Below are positions 1 through 6,298 of a stretch of 38,800 bases of DNA, one piece after another. The position numbers and the translations under genes were made by a program. The notes below the pieces were generated by a model, which searched no databases, was not told where the DNA came from, and saw only the letters and a list, made by a program, of their open reading frames with translations. The number at the start of each line of letters is the position of its first letter. The stretch's first letter is position 1. This DNA comes from a virus, in the IMG/VR virus record IMGVR_UViG_3300033997_000148, positions 1 through 38,800 of that record. One strand, 5' to 3'.

Positions 1-126
1 GCACACGCACACGCACACGCACACGCACACGCACACGCACACGCACACGCACACGCACACGCACACGCACACGCACACGCACACGCACACGCACACGCAC
101 ACGCACACGCACACGCACACGCACAC
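1..126. repeat. Left terminal (GCACAC)21 hexanucleotide tandem repeat
   Basis: Twenty-one perfect copies of GCACAC start the sequence and are identical to the last 126 bases of the window, in the same orientation. Purines and pyrimidines alternate strictly throughout, which is the kind of sequence that can adopt left-handed Z-DNA. The identical ends suggest a terminal direct repeat or an assembly closed or collapsed within the tract, so the true copy number cannot be read here. No reading frame of this hexamer contains a stop codon. Confidence 0.97.
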
Positions 127-188
127 GTTTCTTTTTTAGTTTGGCTGATCACCAAATTATTTTTTGTCCGGTGAAAAATAATCCTTGA
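3..188 (+). CDS. C-terminal part of a possible (Thr-Arg)n protein spanning the genome ends
   Basis: If the two ends are joined through the shared 126-bp repeat, the frame that starts at 38611 continues here as ACA CGC (Thr-Arg) codons. It exits at CGT (126-128), reads about 19 further residues ending in CPVKNNP, and stops at TGA 186-188. Because the unit is six bases long, any change in copy number keeps the frame. The frame is open over the repeat in every register, so openness alone is weak evidence. The support comes from the ribosome site at the 38611 start. The stop overlaps the -35 element of the next promoter. Confidence 0.3.
   Translation, partial: TRTRTRTRTRTRTRTRTRTRTRTRTRTRTRTRTRTRTRTRTRFFFSLADHQIIFCPVKNNP
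156..182. terminator. AT-rich hairpin before the early promoter
   Basis: A 9-bp perfect inverted repeat (ATTATTTTT at 156-164, AAAAATAAT at 174-182) surrounds a 9-base loop. It ends just before the -35 box at 185 and just before the stop of the possible Thr-Arg ORF. It could end transcription from the right-hand end of the joined molecule. It lacks a GC-rich stem, so the terminator role is an inference. Confidence 0.35.
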
Positions 189-213
189 CACGGGTTTTAT
201 TTGGCCGTATATA
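185..213 (+). promoter_or_regulatory. Sigma70-type early promoter
   Basis: A perfect TTGACA -35 box (185-190) is followed by a 17-base spacer and TATATA (208-213). An overlapping TATATT at 210-215 is an alternative -10 box. It lies 53 bases before the first small ORF and faces the early genes, so it is probably the main early promoter read by host RNA polymerase. Confidence 0.75.
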
Positions 214-265
214 TTATTGCCAGATAGCACGACAGCATCAACAAACCAAGAGGAGAAGCAGAACT

Positions 266-337
266 ATGAAGAAAACAATGACGCTTCCACTGTTCCCACA
301 TCAATTAACCAAAGCACTGATAACTTTAGAACGGTAA
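266..337 (+). CDS. Small early peptide, 23 residues
   Basis: ATG at 266 follows an AGGAG site (251-255) by 10 bases and opens a frame of 23 codons ending in TAA at 335-337. The peptide starts MKKTMTLPLFPHQL. The next gene's AAGGAG site begins immediately after the stop. It is the first ORF after the early promoter. Its function is unknown. The good ribosome site and position support it, but its shortness leaves room for a leader peptide or chance. Confidence 0.45.
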   Translation: MKKTMTLPLFPHQLTKALITLER

Positions 338-350
338 AAGGAGAAACAAT

Positions 351-983
351 ATGAAACAGATCAACTTATATACATTTGATGAGCTATCAGCTAACGCACA
401 AAAGAAGGCTCTTGAACATTTGGCAGAAGAATTCCCTTTTTTCGATGACCACAGAACAGAAGCCATTGAAGCTTTTTGGAAAGACCGCTTGGAACAGCTC
501 GGGTTTGAAGACGCTGAAGTCTATTTTTCACACTCATGCAGCCAGGGTGATGGAGCAAGCTTCAGCTGCTCCAATATCAACATGAACACAGTAATCAATA
601 ACTTGATGCTTTGTGAACGAGATTTTAGAAAAGTTTGTGGGCTTATGAGTGCCCACAGCTTGGCCACGGGAAAACGGTTCCCTACGGAAGGGAGGATTAC
701 GCCTACGCTGTCGCGATACAGTCACGAGTATTCAGTAAGCCTGGAAGTTGACTTCCCACTCGGCTGGTATCCGCCAGTCGAATATAAAAGAGTGTACTGG
801 CTACGGGACGTACTGGAACGTAGCATAGAGCAGTACAGGCTGGCACTGTGTCATGAAATACACAAAGATGTAGTAGCGGAATACGACTACCACAATAGTT
901 TCGAGAACTTGAGCGAACTAGCCACTGCAAACAATACATATTTCATGGAAAACGGTGAAATATACAGGGGAGAAGTATTATGA
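351..983 (+). CDS. Conserved phage early protein, unknown function
   Basis: A 210-residue protein with AAGGAG at 338-343. It opens with LYTFDELSANAQKKALEHL and carries a SQGDGASF segment at about residues 64-71. I recognise this arrangement (an N-terminal [IL]YTFDEL..A..KA helix, a Trp-containing helix, then a QGDGASF strand) from uncharacterised proteins in the early regions of many phages. No catalytic role is known to me. There is no signal peptide or membrane segment. It overlaps the next gene by ATGA at 980-983, so the two are probably translationally coupled. Confidence 0.85.
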   Translation: MKQINLYTFDELSANAQKKALEHLAEEFPFFDDHRTEAIEAFWKDRLEQLGFEDAEVYFSHSCSQGDGASFSCSNINMNTVINNLMLCERDFRKVCGLMSAHSLATGKRFPTEGRITPTLSRYSHEYSVSLEVDFPLGWYPPVEYKRVYWLRDVLERSIEQYRLALCHEIHKDVVAEYDYHNSFENLSELATANNTYFMENGEIYRGEVL

Positions 984-1225
984 AAAACGTACAAAAATGG
1001 GTTGCCGATAGAAAACTAGAAGAAGAATTCAGATGGAATCCTCTTCTGGTGCTAGAGAAATATAACGCACCTGCATCCATTATAGAAGAGTTTAAGGCAG
1101 ACTGGGGCAAAAAGATGTCTGCCTACAGGCAAAGGTTAGATGCCATGCATTCCGATGGCACGATCAAAAGCCAGCTCGTAAGAGCGTTAGTAGGTCTGCC
1201 ACCGCTATCGGGGCTCAAAAGATAA
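980..1225 (+). CDS. Hypothetical early protein
   Basis: An 81-residue, mostly helical, basic protein starting MKNVQKWVADRKLEEEF. Its ATG overlaps the stop of the preceding gene (ATGA), and GGGGAGAAG upstream serves as ribosome site. It ends just before a strong terminator-like hairpin, so it is the last gene of the first early unit. I recognise no domain. The C-terminus is rich in Leu, Pro and Gly and has no membrane segment. Confidence 0.75.
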   Translation: MKNVQKWVADRKLEEEFRWNPLLVLEKYNAPASIIEEFKADWGKKMSAYRQRLDAMHSDGTIKSQLVRALVGLPPLSGLKR

Positions 1226-1230
1226 GGTAA

Positions 1231-1256
1231 TAAAAGCCCTCTCCGGAGGGCTTTTA
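1231..1256 (+). terminator. Rho-independent-type terminator
   Basis: An 11-bp perfect stem (TAAAAGCCCTC / GAGGGCTTTTA) encloses the tetraloop TCCG. The right arm ends in a TTTT run. It sits six bases after the stop of the 980 gene and before the ribosome site of the 1271 gene. Confidence 0.85.
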
Positions 1257-1270
1257 GAGGGGGGAGTCAT

Positions 1271-1906
1271 ATGAAAAAATCAACTTTAAAGAACATTGTT
1301 GTACACCAAAACAACAACAGACCGTACAACAAACTACAGGAAAGACTCAACCCCTGGAAGACCCGGGGGGAATACCATGTACTCATAGAAAGAGAAAGGT
1401 CAGGTCTGTTTTCAATAACCGGGCCAGACTGCCCGTTCCTTTACAACTGTTTTCACATCGCTGATCTGCCCGTGACCAAAAAGGGCGTAGAGCCGAATGC
1501 ACTACTACGCTGTGAACACCTACCCTACGACGGCCTGCCCGACAAACTTGATCGGGTTGACAACAATATCGCAACCCCTGCCCGGTTCTGGTCTCCCAAG
1601 GGCAACGTATCCTTACGTGATCTAGTTCATCGGAGATGCTACATACCTCCGTACCACTGGGTTGAAGCACCATTGACCAGTGATGATAAAGTGAGCATAA
1701 GTATTGCTATCGCACGCGTAGTTAACACGCGATCGCATGACTACACAGTTAAAATTAACTGGCTCCTAGATCAAAACCACTGCCCGAGCATCTTCGAACG
1801 GGTAGTATTGTCCCGCCATAACGGTACATTTTACTGGGAGTATATCGCGGGGCAGGATTACACTCAGGAGATCAGCACTATTCGGCGGTATTTTAGAAAT
1901 TTATAA
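1271..1906 (+). CDS. Hypothetical early protein
   Basis: A 211-residue protein that starts seven bases after a GGGGGGAG ribosome site, directly behind the terminator at 1231-1256. It is rich in aromatic residues, Arg, Pro and His, with scattered Cys (CPF, NCF, LRCEH, HRRCYIPP, NHCP) that do not form a clear zinc-binding pattern. No membrane segment or signal peptide is visible. I do not recognise a family. Position among early genes suggests a host-takeover or accessory role, which is inference only. Confidence 0.75.
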   Translation: MKKSTLKNIVVHQNNNRPYNKLQERLNPWKTRGEYHVLIERERSGLFSITGPDCPFLYNCFHIADLPVTKKGVEPNALLRCEHLPYDGLPDKLDRVDNNIATPARFWSPKGNVSLRDLVHRRCYIPPYHWVEAPLTSDDKVSISIAIARVVNTRSHDYTVKINWLLDQNHCPSIFERVVLSRHNGTFYWEYIAGQDYTQEISTIRRYFRNL

Positions 1907-1917
1907 AGGAGAACAAC

Positions 1918-2133
1918 ATAAAAGCTGAAACCATCGCACAGAAGACGACATTTACAAGACAGGCGACAAACACGGAATTATTCATCTTGCTTGAGGAGCT
2001 ATATGAGGCCGCTCCAGATATATCACAAGAAACTAAGCTTGCTATTATCTATAGAACATTGATCTCTCTAACAGAGCGAAAAATCAGAATGGCGCGATCT
2101 GCTACAGAGTGGCTGTTAAAAAAAAAAAAATGA
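1918..2133 (+). pseudogene. 5' part of a broken early gene with ATA in place of the start codon
   Basis: An AGGAG site at 1908-1912 sits six bases before ATA (1918), not ATG, and the frame then runs 71 codons (KAETIAQKTTFT...) before stopping at TGA 2131-2133. Thirteen A residues (2118-2130) precede that stop. With 12 A's the frame would read through into EGDYILVKDG and join the ORF at 2150-2566, giving one protein of about 215 residues. Loss of the start codon plus a homopolymer frameshift suggests a decaying gene. Sequencing or assembly error, an ATA start, or transcriptional slippage are alternatives. Function unknown. Confidence 0.6.
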
Positions 2134-2149
2134 AGGCGATTACATTCTT

Positions 2150-2566
2150 GTGAAGGACGGAGTGGCCACGGTATCTAATAACCGCAGGGTGCACAGCACC
2201 TCAACTAACCTAACTAACGGTGTTTATAATCGTGCATGGGCCTTAGTTGAAAGCGCGAACAAACAACTCGAAGCCCGGTTTGCTTTAGTAGAAGAAATGA
2301 CAGAAAAAGCAGCACACGAAGAGACGGCCCAGTTAAAAGACCTGCCGATTGAAATGACGGATAGGACAAGATGCTACGTCCTGCCCTGCGGAAGCTGGGT
2401 TAATAAAAAATATCTTGATGACGCGATAAACGGGCAGACGAGTTTCGTGTACCGGCTCGATAAGCATGCCCGGCCACTGTATATGACTTTGTCACCGCCT
2501 TTATTCCCCGGGGAGACGACAAAAGCCACAATCGCCTTGGCCCATGCACCTTTAAAGGAGATATGA
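2150..2566 (+). CDS. Hypothetical early protein (3' part of the frameshifted gene)
   Basis: The stand-alone ORF uses GTG at 2150 and encodes 138 residues. The frame is open further back to 2120 inside the poly-A run, and the residues before the GTG (EGDYILV) look like real protein, so I think it is the downstream part of the gene that begins at 1918. The middle is acidic and helical. The end carries a CYVLPCGSWVNKKYLDDAI segment. No family is recognised. It overlaps the next gene at 2563-2566 (ATGA). Confidence 0.65.
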   Translation: MKDGVATVSNNRRVHSTSTNLTNGVYNRAWALVESANKQLEARFALVEEMTEKAAHEETAQLKDLPIEMTDRTRCYVLPCGSWVNKKYLDDAINGQTSFVYRLDKHARPLYMTLSPPLFPGETTKATIALAHAPLKEI

Positions 2567-2886
2567 TGAAAGACACTGATAGTTACCTGATAGAGGCGAT
2601 CACCGGAGCCACCGTAATGGTCACCAATCTGCCCGGTAGAGCTACACGAACCGGCAGAGTTACACCGATACGGGTATACGCTATCCAAACAAACGCTGGT
2701 ACAACTATCGTGAGAGACATAACGTATTTAGTCGCCGCGGCCCTGGGATACCGATACAACAGCAACAAAAACTACTTCACATTGAGCGGAACTGGCTATT
2801 GCAAGATACGTGCCGTAACAAATCGAATTGTGACATTTTCTGAAAAACTGGGGTACCGGTACCCCAATTTCGTTACACAAGTATAG
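2563..2886 (+). CDS. Hypothetical early protein
   Basis: A 107-residue protein with a start overlapping the preceding stop (ATGA) and an AAAGGAGATATG context. ATG ATG gives two possible adjacent starts. It is a basic, beta-rich protein with many Tyr, Thr and Arg, no Asp/Glu cluster and no membrane segment. It is the last early gene before the 719-bp AT-rich gap. I do not recognise a family. Confidence 0.75.
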   Translation: MMKDTDSYLIEAITGATVMVTNLPGRATRTGRVTPIRVYAIQTNAGTTIVRDITYLVAAALGYRYNSNKNYFTLSGTGYCKIRAVTNRIVTFSEKLGYRYPNFVTQV

Positions 2887-2916
2887 CGAATGACCGATGA
2901 TCCAAAGTGAAATAAT

Positions 2917-2956
2917 AGATACGTGACACTTTATCTTTTACAAGTGTCACGTATCT
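2917..2956. repeat. 15-bp perfect inverted repeat
   Basis: AGATACGTGACACTT (2917-2931) and its exact complement (2942-2956) flank a 10-base loop, 30 bases after the 2563 gene. No T-run follows, so it is a weak terminator candidate on sequence alone. The right arm starts with AAGTGT, a word that recurs at 2981 and 3005, which would also fit a protein-binding site at an origin. Confidence 0.75.
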
Positions 2957-3074
2957 TATGTTCAGGGGTGCAAGAGTTACAAGTGTAGCAGTACTACAGG
3001 GTTTAAGTGTTACACCTGTTCTAAAACCGTAGTATTTTTAATTTAAAATTAATTTGAGGTGCGCTCTTGTCCAG

Positions 3075-3156
3075 TGATATCAGCAGCTTAAGCGGAATTT
3101 AGTTCATCGTAATTTTTTGTCAATTTCTCCGGAGCGCCATTGTAATGATATCAGCA
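3075..3156. repeat. Direct repeat TGATATCAGCA, two copies
   Basis: The 11-bp word occurs at 3075-3085 and 3146-3156, 71 bases apart. Its GATATC core recurs at 3269-3274 and 3415-3420. The spacing is irregular, so these are iteron-like words rather than a regular array. Confidence 0.6.
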
Positions 3157-3590
3157 AGTTATATATATATTTCTTATTATTCTTTCTTCTAAAAATAGAA
3201 GAACAAAAAAACTAATAAACTAATATATCAGTAATAGGAATGTAGTATATATACATTATACTATTATAGATATCAGAATATTAAAAAAAGAGTTATATAA
3301 AGTTATGAAAAAAGTTAAATAAAATAAAAGGTCTTAACTTGATGATATTACTACAAATGCACTTGCGTGAGATTGACAATTAATTACAAGAAAGAAAGTT
3401 TCTCCTAACTCTCTGATATCGCTCACAAACTGGCCAACCGCTATTAATTTTAATTTAAAAATAATATGGTTTGGTCGCTAATGTACCTTCTTTAGCGGAA
3501 CCTGTTTTTCTTCGCTAAAAAGATACATATGCGCAACAGCTTATTTTCTTTACAACGTCACAGAAATAAGGTACTATTCCCTAAAACTCA

Positions 3591-3602
3591 AAGGAGGTGA
3601 TC
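3591..3602 (+). promoter_or_regulatory. Unusually strong Shine-Dalgarno site
   Basis: AAGGAGGTGATC matches the complement of the canonical bacterial 16S rRNA 3' tail over 12 bases. It sets the start of the following gene at ATG 3606, three bases after the match, rather than at the GTG (3597) inside the site itself. Confidence 0.8.
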
Positions 3603-3605
3603 CCA

Positions 3606-3824
3606 ATGCCGTATAAAACCCAAGGCAGGCCGAGAGAGCTGTCTGATTCCGCTCTTCTGGCCCTTCAGGACATGTTCAGACACCGGTTCACACCCGTGGA
3701 GGCTGCACGAGCCCTAAAAATCAGCCGTCAACGTGTTTACTATTATTACCAAAAGTTTTCCGCTCAATCACTGGAGCAAACGCCCCGGCCGTCGCTCAAG
3801 GAGCTTATCGAATGCCACAAATAA
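3606..3824 (+). CDS. Small helix-turn-helix DNA-binding protein
   Basis: A 72-residue protein starting MPYKTQGRPRELSD. Its middle (FTPVEAARALKISRQRVYYYYQKF) fits a helix-turn-helix of the resolvase/homeodomain-like type: a helix with Ala-Ala, a turn around Lys-Ile-Ser, and a recognition helix with Arg-Gln-Arg. It sits between the AT-rich region and the primase-helicase gene, which it overlaps by 13 bases, so the two are co-transcribed. It could bind the repeats upstream as a regulator or replication accessory. That target is inferred from position. Confidence 0.75.
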   Translation: MPYKTQGRPRELSDSALLALQDMFRHRFTPVEAARALKISRQRVYYYYQKFSAQSLEQTPRPSLKELIECHK

Positions 3825-6196
3825 ACATTTTCACCTACGACCACTGGACAGACTGCACAAGAGAGAGCTCCGGGAAACGCCCACGCATCAATCCGGGCAC
3901 CCCGGAACTCGGCCTGCCTTATGATCAAGCCCTCTCCCTGGCCAACAAGAAAGGCATGCTTTGGGGGTATCTGTTCACCGACACCGATCCGTTCATCGGA
4001 TTGGATGTCGACGTTGACCCCACTGGTCGAAAAGGTAACGCAACCCGGGAAATCCCACAACCTGTTCTGGACTTTCTCCAAAAGCACCCTACGCATGTGC
4101 ACTACTCTCCCTCTGGCCATGGCATCCATATTATATATGCTCTGGATCAAGAGGGCCAGACCCTGATGAACGAGCACTCGAAATATCAAGGCCCGGTTCA
4201 CTATCCCCCTGGCCTGTTCCGGGGCGACTGGCGATGGAACCGGAGCTTTCTTACTTTCACTCGAAACCTCCACCGGCTATGTGCACCGCAGATAGCCCTG
4301 ATCACGTATAACGAGTTATCCGCTCTCACTGGCCCGATATGCGAAACGGAGTCTGCTGATGTCGATGCTCCGGTGATCGACATCAACACTGGTCTGCGGA
4401 TGCAGGAACACATACCGAGCATCGAAGAACTGATCAACACACTGAAAGACATACCGCCGACATTGAACGTCAAGGCACAACGGGCAGTCACGTACCTTAA
4501 GCACTCTGTACCGACTACACCTTATGACTATTGGCTGTTCGTTGGTCAGGCGTGTGCTCACACGTGCATCGCTTTACGCCGGTTCGGGATGGATGCCACT
4601 CAAGCCGTAACGGATGCCTACGTAGCGTGGTCTGCTCAAGATACTGTCCATTTCGTGAGCCGGAAGGATGTTGAGTCCAAGTTCCGGCTGCTCTTGAGGA
4701 GCACGGAGCAGAAGATAATCAACAAGGAACCCGTGGTCACGTACAAGGCACTGGTCATCCTGGCCCGGCGCGCTACGCTGTCATTTCCAGTCACTGCCGG
4801 CAAGTCCCGGATGCCGGATTCAAAAAGTATCCGTAACTACGAGTATCTTTTTGAACATGAAGAGCTGGCGATACGCCATGACACGATGGCGGATAGCTAC
4901 GTCATAACGGGGCCAGAGGACACGATACAAGACTGGTTCTGTCCCCAAACCACGTACAACGCACCACGGCCTCCGGGTATGAGTCAGTGCACTGACTTCC
5001 CGGGGTTGCAGACCATGCTGTTACCATTTATGCAGGACAGGTTCCGGGCCAGCGTCACTCCCGAAAACGCTCGTGTCTTCGCCCGTCACTTCGTGCTCAA
5101 GGCTGAACAGACAAGCGCATGGCGCGACTGGATAGACTCGACCCCGTGGGATCACATACCCCGGCTCGAGCCTATCGTTAAATCGATAACTTTCTCAGAT
5201 AGCAAGTATGCCGACTTATACGAGTCCTACATCCGAAAATCACTACTGGCCATGGTCGGCATACACTATTTTCCGGAGGATCATCCTAAAATACCTGCCA
5301 TGCTGGTGTTGAAGGGGCCGCAACGTACGTACAAGTCGTCGTGGGCGGAATGGCTGATACCGGCTGACATGTCCCAGTATCTCGGTATGTGTGACACCGA
5401 AACCCTGGCAACCGGAGCAACGGAGCGTGACAGGCTGCTCGCAACACGGGCGATACTCGTGGTCAACGAGTGTGAGACCTTGTTCACCCCACGCTATGAG
5501 CAGCGTGTTAAGGCTAGTGTTGATCAAGAGTTCGTAACGTACCGTGACCTGTACGTGTCCAGCCCGCTGTCTCGGAGACGTACAGCTCTTATAATAGGTA
5601 CAACGAACAAACCGGATCTATACACCGGTTCGCTCGGGAGTAGAAAGGTGTGGCAGATACCTGTAACCGTGTGTGACTCAATGCTGGTCATGCGCACAAA
5701 TAAGCAACAACTGTTCGCCGAGATCAAGTACATACTTGAGCAGTACAAGCTCAAGCATCCCTCTGGTCTTGTGCAAGACCAGTGGGCTCTTGATGATGAC
5801 GATCTCGAACGGGTCGAGCAGCTGAACAGGCGCGAACGTGGCAGTCACGGTGTAGATGCTCTCCTGGTCGAGATGTTCGGGGAACCCGAAGGCTGGGACG
5901 ACAGTTACATTGTTACGGGCAACAGATTAACATTGCGCCGGGGCACTGCATTAACGCTGCACGAGAGTCCTAACGTCTGGCGTCTGACTCACCTTCTGGC
6001 CGTCATGAAGGAGCGATTTCCGGATGACTTCATCGTGCGAAAAGATCTTGTGTATGCTTTGGCCCGGTACTGTGCCGTCTTTACGGGGACAGAGCGAACC
6101 GTGAAAACGGTTGGTGGGAAGAAAATAATACGGGGTGTTCTGCAATACTCCTCCGCTGAACAGTTGTATGTTTTACCACCGGTTGTACCGGTTTAA
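3812..6196 (+). CDS. Primase-polymerase / VirE-type helicase
   Basis: This 794-residue protein joins an N-terminal archaeo-eukaryotic-type primase (PrimPol) to a C-terminal VirE/D5-like ATPase (PF05272-like). The primase shows the metal-binding motif GLDVDVD at residues 63-69 and SGHGIH at 101-106, the hD.D and s.H signatures. The ATPase has GPQRTYKSSW near residue 501, a Walker A in which the usual Gly before Lys-Ser is Tyr, and VVNECE near residue 550 as Walker B. It would prime and unwind phage DNA. AAGGAG lies eight bases before the ATG, inside the overlapping upstream gene. No separate primase or DnaB-like helicase is visible, so it is probably the sole replicative one. Confidence 0.9.
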   Translation: MPQINIFTYDHWTDCTRESSGKRPRINPGTPELGLPYDQALSLANKKGMLWGYLFTDTDPFIGLDVDVDPTGRKGNATREIPQPVLDFLQKHPTHVHYSPSGHGIHIIYALDQEGQTLMNEHSKYQGPVHYPPGLFRGDWRWNRSFLTFTRNLHRLCAPQIALITYNELSALTGPICETESADVDAPVIDINTGLRMQEHIPSIEELINTLKDIPPTLNVKAQRAVTYLKHSVPTTPYDYWLFVGQACAHTCIALRRFGMDATQAVTDAYVAWSAQDTVHFVSRKDVESKFRLLLRSTEQKIINKEPVVTYKALVILARRATLSFPVTAGKSRMPDSKSIRNYEYLFEHEELAIRHDTMADSYVITGPEDTIQDWFCPQTTYNAPRPPGMSQCTDFPGLQTMLLPFMQDRFRASVTPENARVFARHFVLKAEQTSAWRDWIDSTPWDHIPRLEPIVKSITFSDSKYADLYESYIRKSLLAMVGIHYFPEDHPKIPAMLVLKGPQRTYKSSWAEWLIPADMSQYLGMCDTETLATGATERDRLLATRAILVVNECETLFTPRYEQRVKASVDQEFVTYRDLYVSSPLSRRRTALIIGTTNKPDLYTGSLGSRKVWQIPVTVCDSMLVMRTNKQQLFAEIKYILEQYKLKHPSGLVQDQWALDDDDLERVEQLNRRERGSHGVDALLVEMFGEPEGWDDSYIVTGNRLTLRRGTALTLHESPNVWRLTHLLAVMKERFPDDFIVRKDLVYALARYCAVFTGTERTVKTVGGKKIIRGVLQYSSAEQLYVLPPVVPV

Positions 6197-6226
6197 AATT
6201 ATTTTAAAAATGGAGTAAAAAATATG

Positions 6227-6255
6227 TTGACAAGTCAGAAAGCAAGTCGTATAAG
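6227..6255 (+). promoter_or_regulatory. Sigma70-type promoter before the pentapeptide gene
   Basis: TTGACA (6227-6232), a 17-base spacer and TATAAG (6250-6255) make a near-consensus promoter. It overlaps the first codons of the longer possible reading of the pentapeptide gene (ATG 6224), which favours the later ATG at 6299 as the true start. It would give that gene, and perhaps the genes after it, expression separate from the primase operon. Confidence 0.7.
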
Positions 6256-6298
6256 TATTACCAAAGAGCGCAAACACGTAAACAAGGAGAAAAATAAA

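Larger units (their letters stand above)
2887..3605. other. AT-rich gene-free region, candidate replication origin
   Basis: This 719-bp stretch holds no convincing gene. It is strongly AT-rich and contains a 15-bp perfect hairpin (2917-2956), three AAGTGT words (2942, 2981, 3005), four GATATC palindromes (3076, 3147, 3269, 3415), two of them inside an 11-bp direct repeat TGATATCAGCA, a 7-bp hairpin at 3184-3203, and TTTTAATTTAAAA at both 3036 and 3448. It lies immediately before the primase-helicase operon. Repeats plus easily melted DNA beside an initiator-type gene fit an origin, but this is inference. Confidence 0.5.

Noticed and set aside
1-126. Telomere-like ends
   Set aside because: Linear chromosome telomeres have inverted complementary repeats at the two ends. 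Here both ends carry GCACAC in the same direction, so they fit a direct repeat or a circular junction.
3606-3824. Lysogeny repressor
   Set aside because: The helix-turn-helix protein alone is not evidence of lysogeny. No integrase, excisionase or partition gene is visible, so I treat the phage as probably virulent.
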